From: CALNXN01 sp942490645
GTDB taxonomy: Bacteria; Pseudomonadota; Alphaproteobacteria; Rhodobacterales; Rhodobacteraceae
Direction: 5' to 3'
Length of the DNA stretch: 64,000 nucleotides
Assembly (NCBI GenBank): GCA_942490645.1
Contig: CALNXN010000005.1
Span: 372,001 to 436,000, forward strand
In this document: positions 46,322-54,038 of the stretch, piece after piece
How the letters are laid out: the number at the start of each line of letters is the position of its first letter
How positions within the stretch are numbered: the first letter of the stretch is position 1
Made by a program: the position numbers and the translations under genes
The notes under the pieces: model-generated
What the model saw: the letters and a program-made list of their open reading frames with translations, nothing else
Told to the model about the DNA's origin: nothing
Database searches by the model: none

Positions 46322-47983
46322 ATGACGGATCGCCGTATCCTATCGCTGTGGTTTCCGCGTCTGGGCGCGGATCGATTGATCCGGCGTGCGCCTCAGCTGT
46401 CTCAGGTGCCTTTGGCGGTGGTGGAGCAACAGCAAAATGCACAGGTTCTGACATCACTCAATGTCAGTGCGCTGCAGGTCGGGTTGCGCGTGGGGCAGCC
46501 GGTGCGCGACGCCCATGCCATGTGCGAGGGGCTGATCACCCGCGCCCGCAGCCCACAGGCCGAAGCGGCTTTTCTGGGGGCATTGCGGCGCTGGGCGGGC
46601 AAGTTCAGCCCTTGGGTTGCGGAAGAAGCGCACGATGGTCTGGTGGTGGATTTGACAGGCTGCGCACATTTGTTCGGCGGCGAGGAGCGGCTCTTGGACG
46701 TGGTGCAAACCGATTGTACGGATATCGGGTTGGCTGTGCGCATGGGGCTGGCAGACACACGCGGTGCAGCTTGGGCACTGGCGCGATTTGCAGGACAGCA
46801 GGCGACCAGCCATCGCAGCGGTGATGCCATCGATCAGGAGGCGCGGGCCACCCGGTCACGCGCGGGCAAGCGACGGCATTGGACGAAGGGGGGCGCGGCC
46901 CCCGTCACGGTGGTGTCGCATGCGCAGGCGACACACCGCATCGCAGCCCCCGGCCAGAACTATGGAGCGTTGAGCGGGTTGCCGATTGCGGCATTGCGGC
47001 TTGATGCAGATACTGCGGCGCAGTTGGGCCGCTTGGGTCTGCGTCGGGTCGGTGATCTTCTGGGGCAACCACGTGCAAGCCTTGCACGGCGGTTCGGGCG
47101 TGGATTGGTGATGCGGATGGATCAGGCAATGGGATCGGCGCCCGAGCCGGTTTCACCCGCCAAGCCTGCGGATCACTTTGCGGTGCGGCTGACATTGCCC
47201 GAGCCTATCGGTTTAGAGGAAGACATTCTCGCCGGGATCGACCGGCTTTTGCCGCGCCTATGTGCAAGCCTCAAGGCGAAGGGGCGGGGTGTACGGCGAT
47301 TGCGTTTGCAGGCCTTTCGATCGGATCACGACATTCAGAGCGTTGAGGTGGGGCTGGCGCGCCCGTCTGATCTGCCTGAACGTATGCGCCCGCTTTTGGC
47401 GCTTAAGCTGCAAGATATCGACCCCGGCTTTGGCATTGATATGCTGCGGATGGAGGCGATCCAGACCGAGCCGATCCACGCCCGCAAGGTGGTGGGCCAT
47501 ATGGAGGCCGGGGCTGCCGTCAACACCCGGCTGACCGCGGCCACAGCGCTGGAAGATTTGATCGGGCGGATCGGCGCCCGTGTAGGGCTCGAGGCGATCA
47601 CGCGCTTGCACCCGGCCGACAGCCACATTCCTGAAAAGACCAGCAAGGTGATGGCAGCGGCATGGTCCGCGCCACATGACAGGAGATGGCCGAAACCGCC
47701 CGGACCGCGCCCCATTCTGCTCTGGCAACCCGAACCCATCACCGCGCCAGATATGCCACAGATGCCACAGACGTTCCGCTGGCGGGGACGTGATCTGCGG
47801 CGTCGCCGCGCCATTGGCCCGGAACGCATTGCTCCTGAATGGTGGTTGGACGATCCGGCGTGGCGGTCAGGCGTGCGGGATTATTGGGTGGCAGAGACAG
47901 AAGACGGCCAGCGGCTCTGGCTTTTTTACGGACATGGGCACGTGATGTCGTCGGGGTGGTTCTGCCATGGTGCGTTTGCATGA
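46322..47983 (+). CDS. imuB: ImuB, Y-family polymerase-like mutasome subunit
   Basis: A 553-residue Y-family (DinB-like) protein starting MTDRRILSLWFPRLGADRLI. The catalytic acidic residues of active Y-family enzymes are replaced (LWFPRL instead of the MDxDxF motif), as in ImuB, which serves as an adaptor for ImuA/DnaE2 rather than as a polymerase. GLRVGQPVRDAHAMC and HDGLVVDLTGCAHLFGGEERLL (about residues 103-124) are typical. A GTG at 46307 could extend it by five residues. imuA is not next to it and dnaE2 lies about 23 kb upstream. Confidence 0.93.
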   Translation: MTDRRILSLWFPRLGADRLIRRAPQLSQVPLAVVEQQQNAQVLTSLNVSALQVGLRVGQPVRDAHAMCEGLITRARSPQAEAAFLGALRRWAGKFSPWVAEEAHDGLVVDLTGCAHLFGGEERLLDVVQTDCTDIGLAVRMGLADTRGAAWALARFAGQQATSHRSGDAIDQEARATRSRAGKRRHWTKGGAAPVTVVSHAQATHRIAAPGQNYGALSGLPIAALRLDADTAAQLGRLGLRRVGDLLGQPRASLARRFGRGLVMRMDQAMGSAPEPVSPAKPADHFAVRLTLPEPIGLEEDILAGIDRLLPRLCASLKAKGRGVRRLRLQAFRSDHDIQSVEVGLARPSDLPERMRPLLALKLQDIDPGFGIDMLRMEAIQTEPIHARKVVGHMEAGAAVNTRLTAATALEDLIGRIGARVGLEAITRLHPADSHIPEKTSKVMAAAWSAPHDRRWPKPPGPRPILLWQPEPITAPDMPQMPQTFRWRGRDLRRRRAIGPERIAPEWWLDDPAWRSGVRDYWVAETEDGQRLWLFYGHGHVMSSGWFCHGAFA

Positions 47984-48224
47984 CCCAGAGAGGCATTTGA
48001 AGGTGCGGTTTGCTCGACAAGCTCGGTAACACATACAAAAAGAGATCAAGAGAGCCTCCACCCAAGCAGGTTAACCATTCGTCGGGGCTCAGAAGCGGAG
48101 AAGGGCAACGCATTGGGCCCAACACACGGATCGCTGGATCAGACCAGGACCGACCGCGCGCAAATCGCATGGACACGGCAGATAGAGACTTGATTTGCAA
48201 ACCAATCGGCGCAACTCTCCAGTT

Positions 48225-48572
48225 ATGAACTTTCAGGTCCCGCCGCCGTCAAATACCCGTGAGATGCCTCCAGAGCAGATTGCGTTCCACCGGACAGAGC
48301 TTGGGCCGATCATGTCGCTATATGGACGCATGGTTGCTGCGGGGGAGTGGCGTGACTACGGCATATCCTGTTTACGGGAAGTGGCCGTGTTTTCAGTGTT
48401 CCGCCGGACTGCCGAAAACCCTTTGTACCGGATTGAAAAGCGGCCCAAACTGCGTGGGCGGCAGGGCATGTATGCCGTGATCGGTATGGACGGACAGATT
48501 TTGCGCCGCGGCCATGATCTTCCTACAGTTCTACGCGTGCTTGAACGCAAACTGATCCGCGCGGTCGAATGA
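48225..48572 (+). CDS. DUF2794 domain-containing protein
   Basis: A 115-residue protein with the DUF2794 core: IAFHRTELGPIMSLYGRMVAAGEWRDYGI (about residues 20-48), AVFSVFRRTAENPLYRIEKRPKL (about 55-77) and RQGMYAVIGMDGQILRRGHDL. Function unknown. The 241 bases between imuB and this gene hold no other recognisable gene; the start at 48225 has no strong ribosome-binding site and an in-frame start 30 bases upstream exists. Convergent with the NlpC gene. Confidence 0.9.
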   Translation: MNFQVPPPSNTREMPPEQIAFHRTELGPIMSLYGRMVAAGEWRDYGISCLREVAVFSVFRRTAENPLYRIEKRPKLRGRQGMYAVIGMDGQILRRGHDLPTVLRVLERKLIRAVE

Positions 48573-48612
48573 CTTTCGAAAAGGGCCGCTGACGCGGATG
48601 CTTATCGTTTGA

Positions 48613-48634
48613 ATGAGGGGGCCAGCCCCCTCAT
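48613..48634. terminator. Hairpin between convergent DUF2794 and NlpC genes
   Basis: ATGAGGGGGC/GCCCCCTCAT, a 10-base perfect inverted repeat with a 2-base centre, between two converging stops. No T run on the plus strand; it may serve as a bidirectional terminator. Confidence 0.5.
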
Positions 48635-48635
48635 G

Positions 48636-48665
48636 CTCCCTCGAGGTATTTGGAGCGAAAGGAAG
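48636..48665 (+). repeat. Dispersed intergenic repeat, copy 4
   Basis: ctccctcgaggtatttggagcgaaaggaag, the same C/G palindrome plus TATTTGGA and A/G tail layout as copies 1-3; it directly follows the hairpin at 48613-48634. Confidence 0.5.
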
Positions 48666-48666
48666 A

Positions 48667-49449
48667 TCAAAAGCGTTTGTGTGCCAACAATGGTCCACCG
48701 CCTTGACGATCAATCCGGTCAAGCGCGTCTTGGATTGGCTCCAAGGTGGTTTTCATATGGCCTGCGTTCGCATGAATGAGGGTATTGGCATTTGTGATGA
48801 GCGCCACGTGGCCAGCCCAGAAAAAGAGGTCATTGCGTTCGGGTGGCGTGTCACGAGCGAGATCATGCCCCAAATCAACGCGTTGCAGATCGCTATCGCC
48901 AGGACAAGGGATCGCGCAGGCCAGCAGGGCGGCTTGGATCAGGCCGGAGCAATCGATGCCGGTGTCTGTGTTGCCGCCCCAAAGATAGGGCGCGTGTTCA
49001 AACAATTCAGCAACCGAGGCGGGATCGGTTGCATGGTCTTCAGCACGGTGCACATGTTGGCGGGGCACATAGCCCAATGTGGTTTCAATAAAGCCGGACG
49101 TTTCGGAGATCGCGGTCAGGCGGGTGCCGAATGTGAGGCGCGCGCGTTCGGGTGATTTGATGTCAGGCGCGGAGTAGGCATGGCTTGCGCGCGCGGTGAT
49201 CTTGTGGGTAGCCGTGGTGCGTTCTCCGAGTGCTGTGGTCTTTACAAATCCGCAATAGCCGTCCTTGTCAGCCTGAACGTACATTAATCCACTGTGCTCC
49301 CCCAGAGCGGTGACTGTGTCGCCAAAGATCAATTGGCGATCACGCGGGCCATCGGGATGGCGTAGCAGATCTGTATAGGGGACGGTAATCTGGGTTGGCA
49401 GCGAGTGTGAGACCAATGCCGGATCAGGGATGAGGCGGCGGTCAGTCAT
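48667..49449 (-). CDS. NlpC/P60 family cell-wall hydrolase with SH3 domains
   Basis: A 260-residue protein. Two SH3-like segments (about residues 25-75 and 80-135) precede an NlpC/P60 catalytic domain with Cys167 (YLWGGNTDTGIDCSGLIQ), His214 (FFWAGHVALI) and His226 (LIHANAGH). Such enzymes cleave peptidoglycan stem peptides (dipeptidyl-peptidase VI type). There is no obvious signal peptide, so it may act in cytoplasmic recycling of murein peptides, which suits its coupling to the M17 aminopeptidase: the start overlaps that gene's stop as ATGA at 49446-49449. Confidence 0.92.
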   Translation of the reverse strand: MTDRRLIPDPALVSHSLPTQITVPYTDLLRHPDGPRDRQLIFGDTVTALGEHSGLMYVQADKDGYCGFVKTTALGERTTATHKITARASHAYSAPDIKSPERARLTFGTRLTAISETSGFIETTLGYVPRQHVHRAEDHATDPASVAELFEHAPYLWGGNTDTGIDCSGLIQAALLACAIPCPGDSDLQRVDLGHDLARDTPPERNDLFFWAGHVALITNANTLIHANAGHMKTTLEPIQDALDRIDRQGGGPLLAHKRF

Positions 49450-50828
49450 GACTGCACGATATCGGGCAACGCCTTAAAGAGCGCGCGCGTGGCCTGACCC
49501 ACGCCACCCTTTGGGCGTGCAGGTGCTGCAGTTGGTTGCCAGCCATAGATGTCGAAATGTGCATAGGGTGTGGAAGTCACAAAGCGGCGCAAGAAGAGTG
49601 CCGCCGTGATACACCCTGCAAATCCGCCTTTGGGTGCATTGTCCAGATCGGCAATGCCTGGCTCTATCATCGTTTCATAGGGATCGTGAAACGGCAGTCG
49701 CCAGACGGGATCTGCCTGCGTTTGAGCGGCGCGTTCGAGCGCCATGGCAAAGGCAGGGTTGTCGCTGAAGTAGGGCGCGATGTCTGGGCCGACTGCGACG
49801 CGCGCCGCGCCGGTGAGGGTGGCCATTGAAATGATCATATCGGGTTGTGCTTCTTCGGCAAAAGCCAGCGCATCGGCGAGCACCAAACGCCCTTCGGCAT
49901 CTGTGTTGTTGATCTCTACTGTCAGGCCCTTGCGCGACGTGAGAATGTCCTGCGGGCGGAAAGCGGAGGCTGAAACCGAGTTTTCCACAGCCGGAATGAG
50001 GACGCGCAGCTGCAGGGCCATGCCGGTTGCCATAATCATATGGGCCAGGCCAAGGACTGCCGCGGCACCGCCCATGTCCTTTTTCATCAGACCCATCGAC
50101 GCGCCGGGTTTGAGGTTCAGACCGCCTGTGTCGAAACAAACGCCTTTTCCGACAAGTGTGAGTTTTGGTCCTTTTGTGCCCCAGCGCATATCGATCAAGC
50201 GCGGCGGACGATCCGCTGCGCGACCGACAGCGTGGATCATTGGAAAATTATGCGTCAGCAGGTCATCGCCGGTGATGACATCGCAGGTAGCACCATGCGT
50301 TTGTGCGAGCGTCCGGGCCGCTTTTTCCAAATCGGGCGGACCCATGTCTGAGGCGGGTGTATTGATCAGATCGCGGGTCAGTGTTTCGCCCTCGGCCACG
50401 GCGATTATGCGGGCGGCGTCAACGGCAGCTGGTGCGACCAACTGTGCCTTGAAAGCTGGTTGCTTTGCATAGCGGTCAAACCGGTAGGCGGCCAAAACCC
50501 AGCCGAGAATTTCCACCTCCGCCAGGTCCTCCGGCAGGCCACTGGCGATGTGAAAGGTTGCTTCGGGAAGTTTTGCGGCCGCCAATGCGAGGTGAAACCG
50601 GCCACGTGCGCGGGAAGCCGTCGTGCCGAACCCCACAAGCGCTGACGTAGGCTTTCCCTCGCTATCGGGAATGACCAGTGCCTGACCCAGCGACGCTTTG
50701 AAGCCATTTGCCTCGGCCCAGTTTTGGGTTGTTTCGGGTTGGTCGGTAAGCCATTCGGTGCAGGTTTCTTCTGTCAGAATGTGAAGAGGCAGCGATGCAG
50801 GCGACGGGTCGGCAAAGGCAAAGGGCAT
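49446..50828 (-). CDS. M17 family leucyl aminopeptidase-like protein
   Basis: A 460-residue M17 metalloaminopeptidase. Metal and substrate ligands are in TLVGKGVCFDTGGLNLKPGASM (about residues 205-226) and INNTDAEGRLVLADALAFAEE (about 285-305), with LTGAARVAVGPDIAPYF following. Removes N-terminal residues from peptides; next to NlpC/P60 it could finish degradation of murein peptides. The start is set at the ATG at 50828; a TTG at 50849 would add seven residues and lies inside an inverted repeat. Confidence 0.93.
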   Translation of the reverse strand: MPFAFADPSPASLPLHILTEETCTEWLTDQPETTQNWAEANGFKASLGQALVIPDSEGKPTSALVGFGTTASRARGRFHLALAAAKLPEATFHIASGLPEDLAEVEILGWVLAAYRFDRYAKQPAFKAQLVAPAAVDAARIIAVAEGETLTRDLINTPASDMGPPDLEKAARTLAQTHGATCDVITGDDLLTHNFPMIHAVGRAADRPPRLIDMRWGTKGPKLTLVGKGVCFDTGGLNLKPGASMGLMKKDMGGAAAVLGLAHMIMATGMALQLRVLIPAVENSVSASAFRPQDILTSRKGLTVEINNTDAEGRLVLADALAFAEEAQPDMIISMATLTGAARVAVGPDIAPYFSDNPAFAMALERAAQTQADPVWRLPFHDPYETMIEPGIADLDNAPKGGFAGCITAALFLRRFVTSTPYAHFDIYGWQPTAAPARPKGGVGQATRALFKALPDIVQS

Positions 50829-50842
50829 AGGGATGGGCTTTC

Positions 50843-50861
50843 TGGACAAATGCGTTGTCCA
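50843..50861. promoter_or_regulatory. Inverted repeat upstream of the M17 gene
   Basis: TGGACAA-atgcg-TTGTCCA, a perfect 7-bp inverted repeat at or just upstream of the M17 aminopeptidase start. Could be a regulator-binding site or leader hairpin. Confidence 0.35.
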
Positions 50862-50975
50862 GAGCCTATCGCCTTTCGATGATATGTTGAATCACAATTC
50901 ATGCGCGCGTGCATGCTGTTGCAAGCGCACGATGTTTTGCGTTCATTGCCGCATTATACAGTTGTTTGAAGACTA

Positions 50976-51356
50976 TCAGATTGTGATGTCCTGCAGATCC
51001 CAGATGGCGGTCAATGACTGCTCTCCGATACGGACAAGCCGAGCCAGTGTCGCCGCAGTGGCCACACGGTCGCTGGCATCGATGCTGTTGATGACGTCAC
51101 CTGCCACTTGCGCCAGTATGTGCATGCCGATCTGATCCGAAATGGCGATGAGCGAGCGTGCACATTTGCGCAGGTCATCCCAGTTTTCGGCCGCATACAA
51201 GCGACCGCAATGGGACAGACGCAATGCCAGTTCTTCCATCGCTCGACATACAACATCTTCTGCACCAGTTTCGCCCAGTTGCGCATAAAGCGCACCCAGT
51301 CGATCCTGATCCACACGCACGGTTTCTGTCAGCCCTATTTTCAGGACGTGGTTCAT
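50976..51356 (-). CDS. Helical hypothetical protein
   Basis: A 126-residue, all-helical soluble protein (MNHVLKIGLTETVRVDQDRL, then CRAMEELALRLSHC and CARSLIAISDQIGMHILAQVAGDVI). It has the four-helix look of Hpt or histidine-kinase-associated proteins but no conserved phospho-histidine context, so no function is assigned. The start at 51356 is chosen over an in-frame start ten codons upstream. It diverges from the carbonic anhydrase gene. Confidence 0.72.
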   Translation of the reverse strand: MNHVLKIGLTETVRVDQDRLGALYAQLGETGAEDVVCRAMEELALRLSHCGRLYAAENWDDLRKCARSLIAISDQIGMHILAQVAGDVINSIDASDRVATAATLARLVRIGEQSLTAIWDLQDITI

Positions 51357-51501
51357 AACTCTCACCCTTTCATGCCCCCACGGCACGTGCAGTTATGGCC
51401 CTGAAATTCTATCCAAAGGGTTGAGGCCGCATGCTCTTTTCCCTCGAATTCGGCTCAAATCCACTGTAGTTGGCTCTCAGGGACAAAGAGTTGAGATCGG
51501 T

Positions 51502-52152
51502 ATGGAACAGGCAAAACAACTGCCAAGCTACCTATTGCAACGCTATCACGGCTGGAAAGCGACGGGATATGCGGAAAATCAGGTCTGGTATCGGCGCCTT
51601 GCCTCAGAAGGGCAGCGTCCACGGGCGATGATGATTTCATGCTGTGATAGCCGCGTGCACGTGACGTCGATTTTTGGCGCGGATCAGGGAGAGTTCTTTA
51701 TCCACCGCAACATCGCCAACCTTGTACCGCCATATGAGCCGGACGGTGATCATCACGGCACTTCAGCAGCAGTGGAATACGCGGTCACAATGCTGAACGT
51801 CGCGCATTTGATCGTGATGGGGCATTCAAACTGTGGCGGTGTGCAGGGCTGCATCGACATGTGCAAAGGCAATGCGCCCGAACTGGAAGACAAGCACAGT
51901 TTCGTCGGGCGTTGGATGGACATCTTGCGACCCAAATACGCATTGGTTGAACAGGAAAACGACCCGGCAAAAATGGCGATGACGCTTGAAAAGCATTCTG
52001 TTCTCACCAGCCTTGAAAACCTAATGACATTTCCTTTCGTGCAATCGCGCGTGGCCGATGGACGCCTGAGCCTGCATGGTCTCTGGATGGACATCAGCGA
52101 GGGCGGGTTGGAATCCTATCATCCAGAAAGCGATAGCTTCCAACCAGTTTGA
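51502..52152 (+). CDS. Beta-class carbonic anhydrase
   Basis: A 216-residue enzyme interconverting carbon dioxide and bicarbonate. The zinc site is visible: Cys47 and the Asp49/Arg51 dyad in ISCCDSRV, His108 and Cys111 in VMGHSNCGGVQGC. The region HRNIANLVPPYEPDGDHHGTSAA is typical of the beta class. Starts at 51502; a frame extension of 27 codons upstream lacks support. It is followed after 59 bases by an SbtA-type transporter and an SbtB-like protein, which together look like a bicarbonate-handling unit. Confidence 0.93.
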   Translation: MEQAKQLPSYLLQRYHGWKATGYAENQVWYRRLASEGQRPRAMMISCCDSRVHVTSIFGADQGEFFIHRNIANLVPPYEPDGDHHGTSAAVEYAVTMLNVAHLIVMGHSNCGGVQGCIDMCKGNAPELEDKHSFVGRWMDILRPKYALVEQENDPAKMAMTLEKHSVLTSLENLMTFPFVQSRVADGRLSLHGLWMDISEGGLESYHPESDSFQPV

Positions 52153-52211
52153 CCTTGATGCCCTGAAGAATTGTTCCTAAGCCCGCCCGAAGCATCAAGA
52201 AGGGCGCGTGC

Positions 52212-53189
52212 ATGGAACAGATCCTGAGCTTGGCGGCGGACAACCTGTTGTCGCCCATCATCCTGAGCTTTGCGTTGGGGGTTGCGGCGTCGCTGGCGCG
52301 GTCTGACCTGTCCGTGCCCGAAGCGGCCGCCAAAGCCTTGTCGATCTATTTGCTGTTTGCCATTGGCTTCAAGGGTGGCGTCAGCGTGGCCGCCCACGGG
52401 ATTGATGCGACGCTTGGCTTGTCATTGCTGGCCGGGATCGTGTTGTCGGCGGTGTTGCCGCTGGTGGCGTTCGGGTTGTTGAACGTGATGACGGGCCTAA
52501 GCCGATTGGATGCAGCAGCTGTGGCAGCGCATTATGGCTCTATCTCAATTGTGACATTTGTGGCGGCGACATCTGTCTTGGAAAGCAGCGGCATCGCGTC
52601 CGAAGGATACATGGTAGCGGTGGCCGCAGCGATGGAGGCACCCGCCATCCTGTCCGCACTGTGGTTAATCTCGCGCGGGGGCGGTGATCAGCGGATGGAT
52701 GCCGGTCTGTGGCGCGAGATTTTGCTGAACGGGTCGATCGTTTTGTTGGTCGGCTCTTTCTTTATCGGCTGGGCCACAGGCGAAGAGGGGCTGGCTGAGA
52801 TCAGCAGCTTTATCGTGGCCCCGTTCAAGGGTGTGCTGTGCCTGTTCTTGCTGGATATGGGGCTGGTGGCGGGTCGTGGTTTGCGCGGCGGCTCGGGCGT
52901 TCTCAAACCGGGCGTTTTGGCGTTTGGCGTAATGATGCCCGTCATAGGATCAATGTTCGGGTTGGCAGCAGGGCTACTCTTGGGCCTCAGCGCGGGGGGC
53001 GTGGCGCTCTTTATGGTGCTGTCGGCATCCGCCTCTTATATCGCCGTGCCTGCTGCGATGCGTGTGGCTTTGCCCGAAGCGAACCCGTCGATCTATCTGA
53101 CCCTGTCGCTGGGGGTTACATTTCCGTTTAACCTGACGCTGGGCATTCCGCTTTATGTGGCCATTGCCAGCGCGATGACAGGAGGCTGA
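52212..53189 (+). CDS. sbtA: Sodium-dependent bicarbonate transporter, SbtA family
   Basis: A 325-residue membrane protein (about 10 segments) of the SbtA/DUF897 family. Conserved stretches: LSPIILSFALGVAASLARSDLSVPEAAAKALSIYLLFAIGFKGGVS (about residues 13-58, no more than motif level) and AAHYGSISIVTFVAATS (about 109-125), the latter holding the Na/bicarbonate site of cyanobacterial SbtA, and AYLIVAVAAAMEAPAI. It is somewhat shorter than cyanobacterial SbtA (about 370). Located between carbonic anhydrase and an SbtB-like gene, with 4 bases to the latter. Confidence 0.92.
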   Translation: MEQILSLAADNLLSPIILSFALGVAASLARSDLSVPEAAAKALSIYLLFAIGFKGGVSVAAHGIDATLGLSLLAGIVLSAVLPLVAFGLLNVMTGLSRLDAAAVAAHYGSISIVTFVAATSVLESSGIASEGYMVAVAAAMEAPAILSALWLISRGGGDQRMDAGLWREILLNGSIVLLVGSFFIGWATGEEGLAEISSFIVAPFKGVLCLFLLDMGLVAGRGLRGGSGVLKPGVLAFGVMMPVIGSMFGLAAGLLLGLSAGGVALFMVLSASASYIAVPAAMRVALPEANPSIYLTLSLGVTFPFNLTLGIPLYVAIASAMTGG

Positions 53190-53193
53190 GACA

Positions 53194-53505
53194 ATGCAGA
53201 CCCACAAGGCAAAGCGCGTTGAAATCACGATAGAAGCAATCATGGAAAGCCGATTGATCGATGCTTTGAAAAAGGCAGGCGTGACGGGCTTTTCGATCCT
53301 GCCAGTGCGCGGTGGATCGGGCCGATCAGGTGACTGGAACCGAGCCGGTGAAGTGTCCCGAGCCAGTGGTATGGTGCAGTTCGTCTGCATCATCCGACCA
53401 GACCGGCTCGATGCGTTGCTGGATGCTGCCTTTGAGGTGGTGGAACGACATATCGGAGTGGTGTCGATTGTGGACTGTGAAGTCCTGCGCGCGGAGCGTT
53501 TTTAA
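53194..53505 (+). CDS. sbtB: SbtB-like PII-type signalling protein
   Basis: A 103-residue ferredoxin-fold PII-like protein: KRVEITIEAIMESRLIDALKKAGVTGFSILPVRGGSG, then a T-loop region (GRSGDWNRAGEVSRAS) and FVCIIRPDRLDALLDAAFEVVERHIGVVSIVDCEVLRAERF. SbtB binds adenyl nucleotides (including cAMP in cyanobacteria) and regulates SbtA. The C-terminal CGPxGC redox extension of cyanobacterial SbtB is absent. Four bases separate it from sbtA, indicating co-transcription. Confidence 0.88.
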   Translation: MQTHKAKRVEITIEAIMESRLIDALKKAGVTGFSILPVRGGSGRSGDWNRAGEVSRASGMVQFVCIIRPDRLDALLDAAFEVVERHIGVVSIVDCEVLRAERF

Positions 53506-53516
53506 CCCGGCGTTAA
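53502..53516. promoter_or_regulatory. CtrA-type box (TTAA-N7-TTAA)
   Basis: TTAA-CCCGGCG-TTAA, exact in both halves with the 7-base spacer recognised by CtrA, 27 bases upstream of the next gene's start and overlapping the sbtB stop codon. Chance matches of 8 fixed bases are possible. Confidence 0.45.
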
Positions 53517-53543
53517 TTGTAACTGGGGCACGGTTATTTCACG

Positions 53544-54002
53544 ATGCAAACTGTGACTTTGAAAATCCCCGCAGCCCTGTTGCAATCGGCCCATGCTATT
53601 GCTGTGAGTCGTGATGAAACCGTTGCGAAAATGGTAGAAGAGCTGCTGGTGCGGGAGCTGACGCATTGGAACTCCACCAATAAAGTTCCGTCTCAGGATG
53701 AGAGATTGCTCTTTGCGCTTCAGAATCTGCTGTTTCGCGATATGGCTGAGGCCTCGAGCTGGGATGACCTGTCAGATCGGCTGGAAAAGCACGGGTATTG
53801 GCTCAAGCTAACCCGTGAAGGTTTGATCCTGCACACGGAGACCAACGCCCGCTGGCTGTGCAACTGCGACGATCTGGGGTTCGGCTATGTCACGTTCGTG
53901 CGGCGGTTTGGAGCAGGAGCGCCTCGTGATCCCTACGGCCGCGAAGACGTGCCGCAGGAGTTGATTCTGTCCCCCGAGGATTTGCCGCTCTGCGCTGAAT
54001 GA
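53544..54002 (+). CDS. Hypothetical protein with ribbon-helix-helix-like N-terminus
   Basis: A 152-residue protein. The first 45 residues look like a ribbon-helix-helix DNA-binding or antitoxin-type domain (TVTLKIPAALLQSAHAIAVSRDETVAKMVEELL). The rest (LLFRDMAEASSWDDLSDRLEKHGYWLKLTREGLILHT, then CNCDDLGFGYVTFVRRFGAG) is not recognised. No toxin partner is adjacent, so it may be a regulator. A CtrA-like box lies upstream. Confidence 0.7.
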   Translation: MQTVTLKIPAALLQSAHAIAVSRDETVAKMVEELLVRELTHWNSTNKVPSQDERLLFALQNLLFRDMAEASSWDDLSDRLEKHGYWLKLTREGLILHTETNARWLCNCDDLGFGYVTFVRRFGAGAPRDPYGREDVPQELILSPEDLPLCAE

Positions 54003-54006
54003 AAAC

Positions 54007-54029
54007 GGGGAGTGCCGACGGGCACCCCC
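54007..54029 (-). terminator. Terminator-like hairpin beyond asd
   Basis: GGGG-a-GTGCC/GGCAC-CCCC stem with a 4-base loop and one bulge, followed by GTTTTC on the minus strand, 10 bases beyond the asd stop. It also lies just after the plus-strand hypothetical gene, so it may work both ways. Confidence 0.6.
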
Positions 54030-54038
54030 TGATATAGT

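Noticed and set aside
48070..48078. GTTAACCAT as a CtrA site upstream of DUF2794
   Set aside because: Only one TTAA half-site is present and no second half at the right distance; position is 150 bases from the gene.
47739..48200. Minus-strand open frame of 153 codons across the imuB 3' end and the following gap
   Set aside because: Mostly antisense to imuB, no ribosome-binding site and no recognisable similarity; the gap 47984-48224 shows no other gene.
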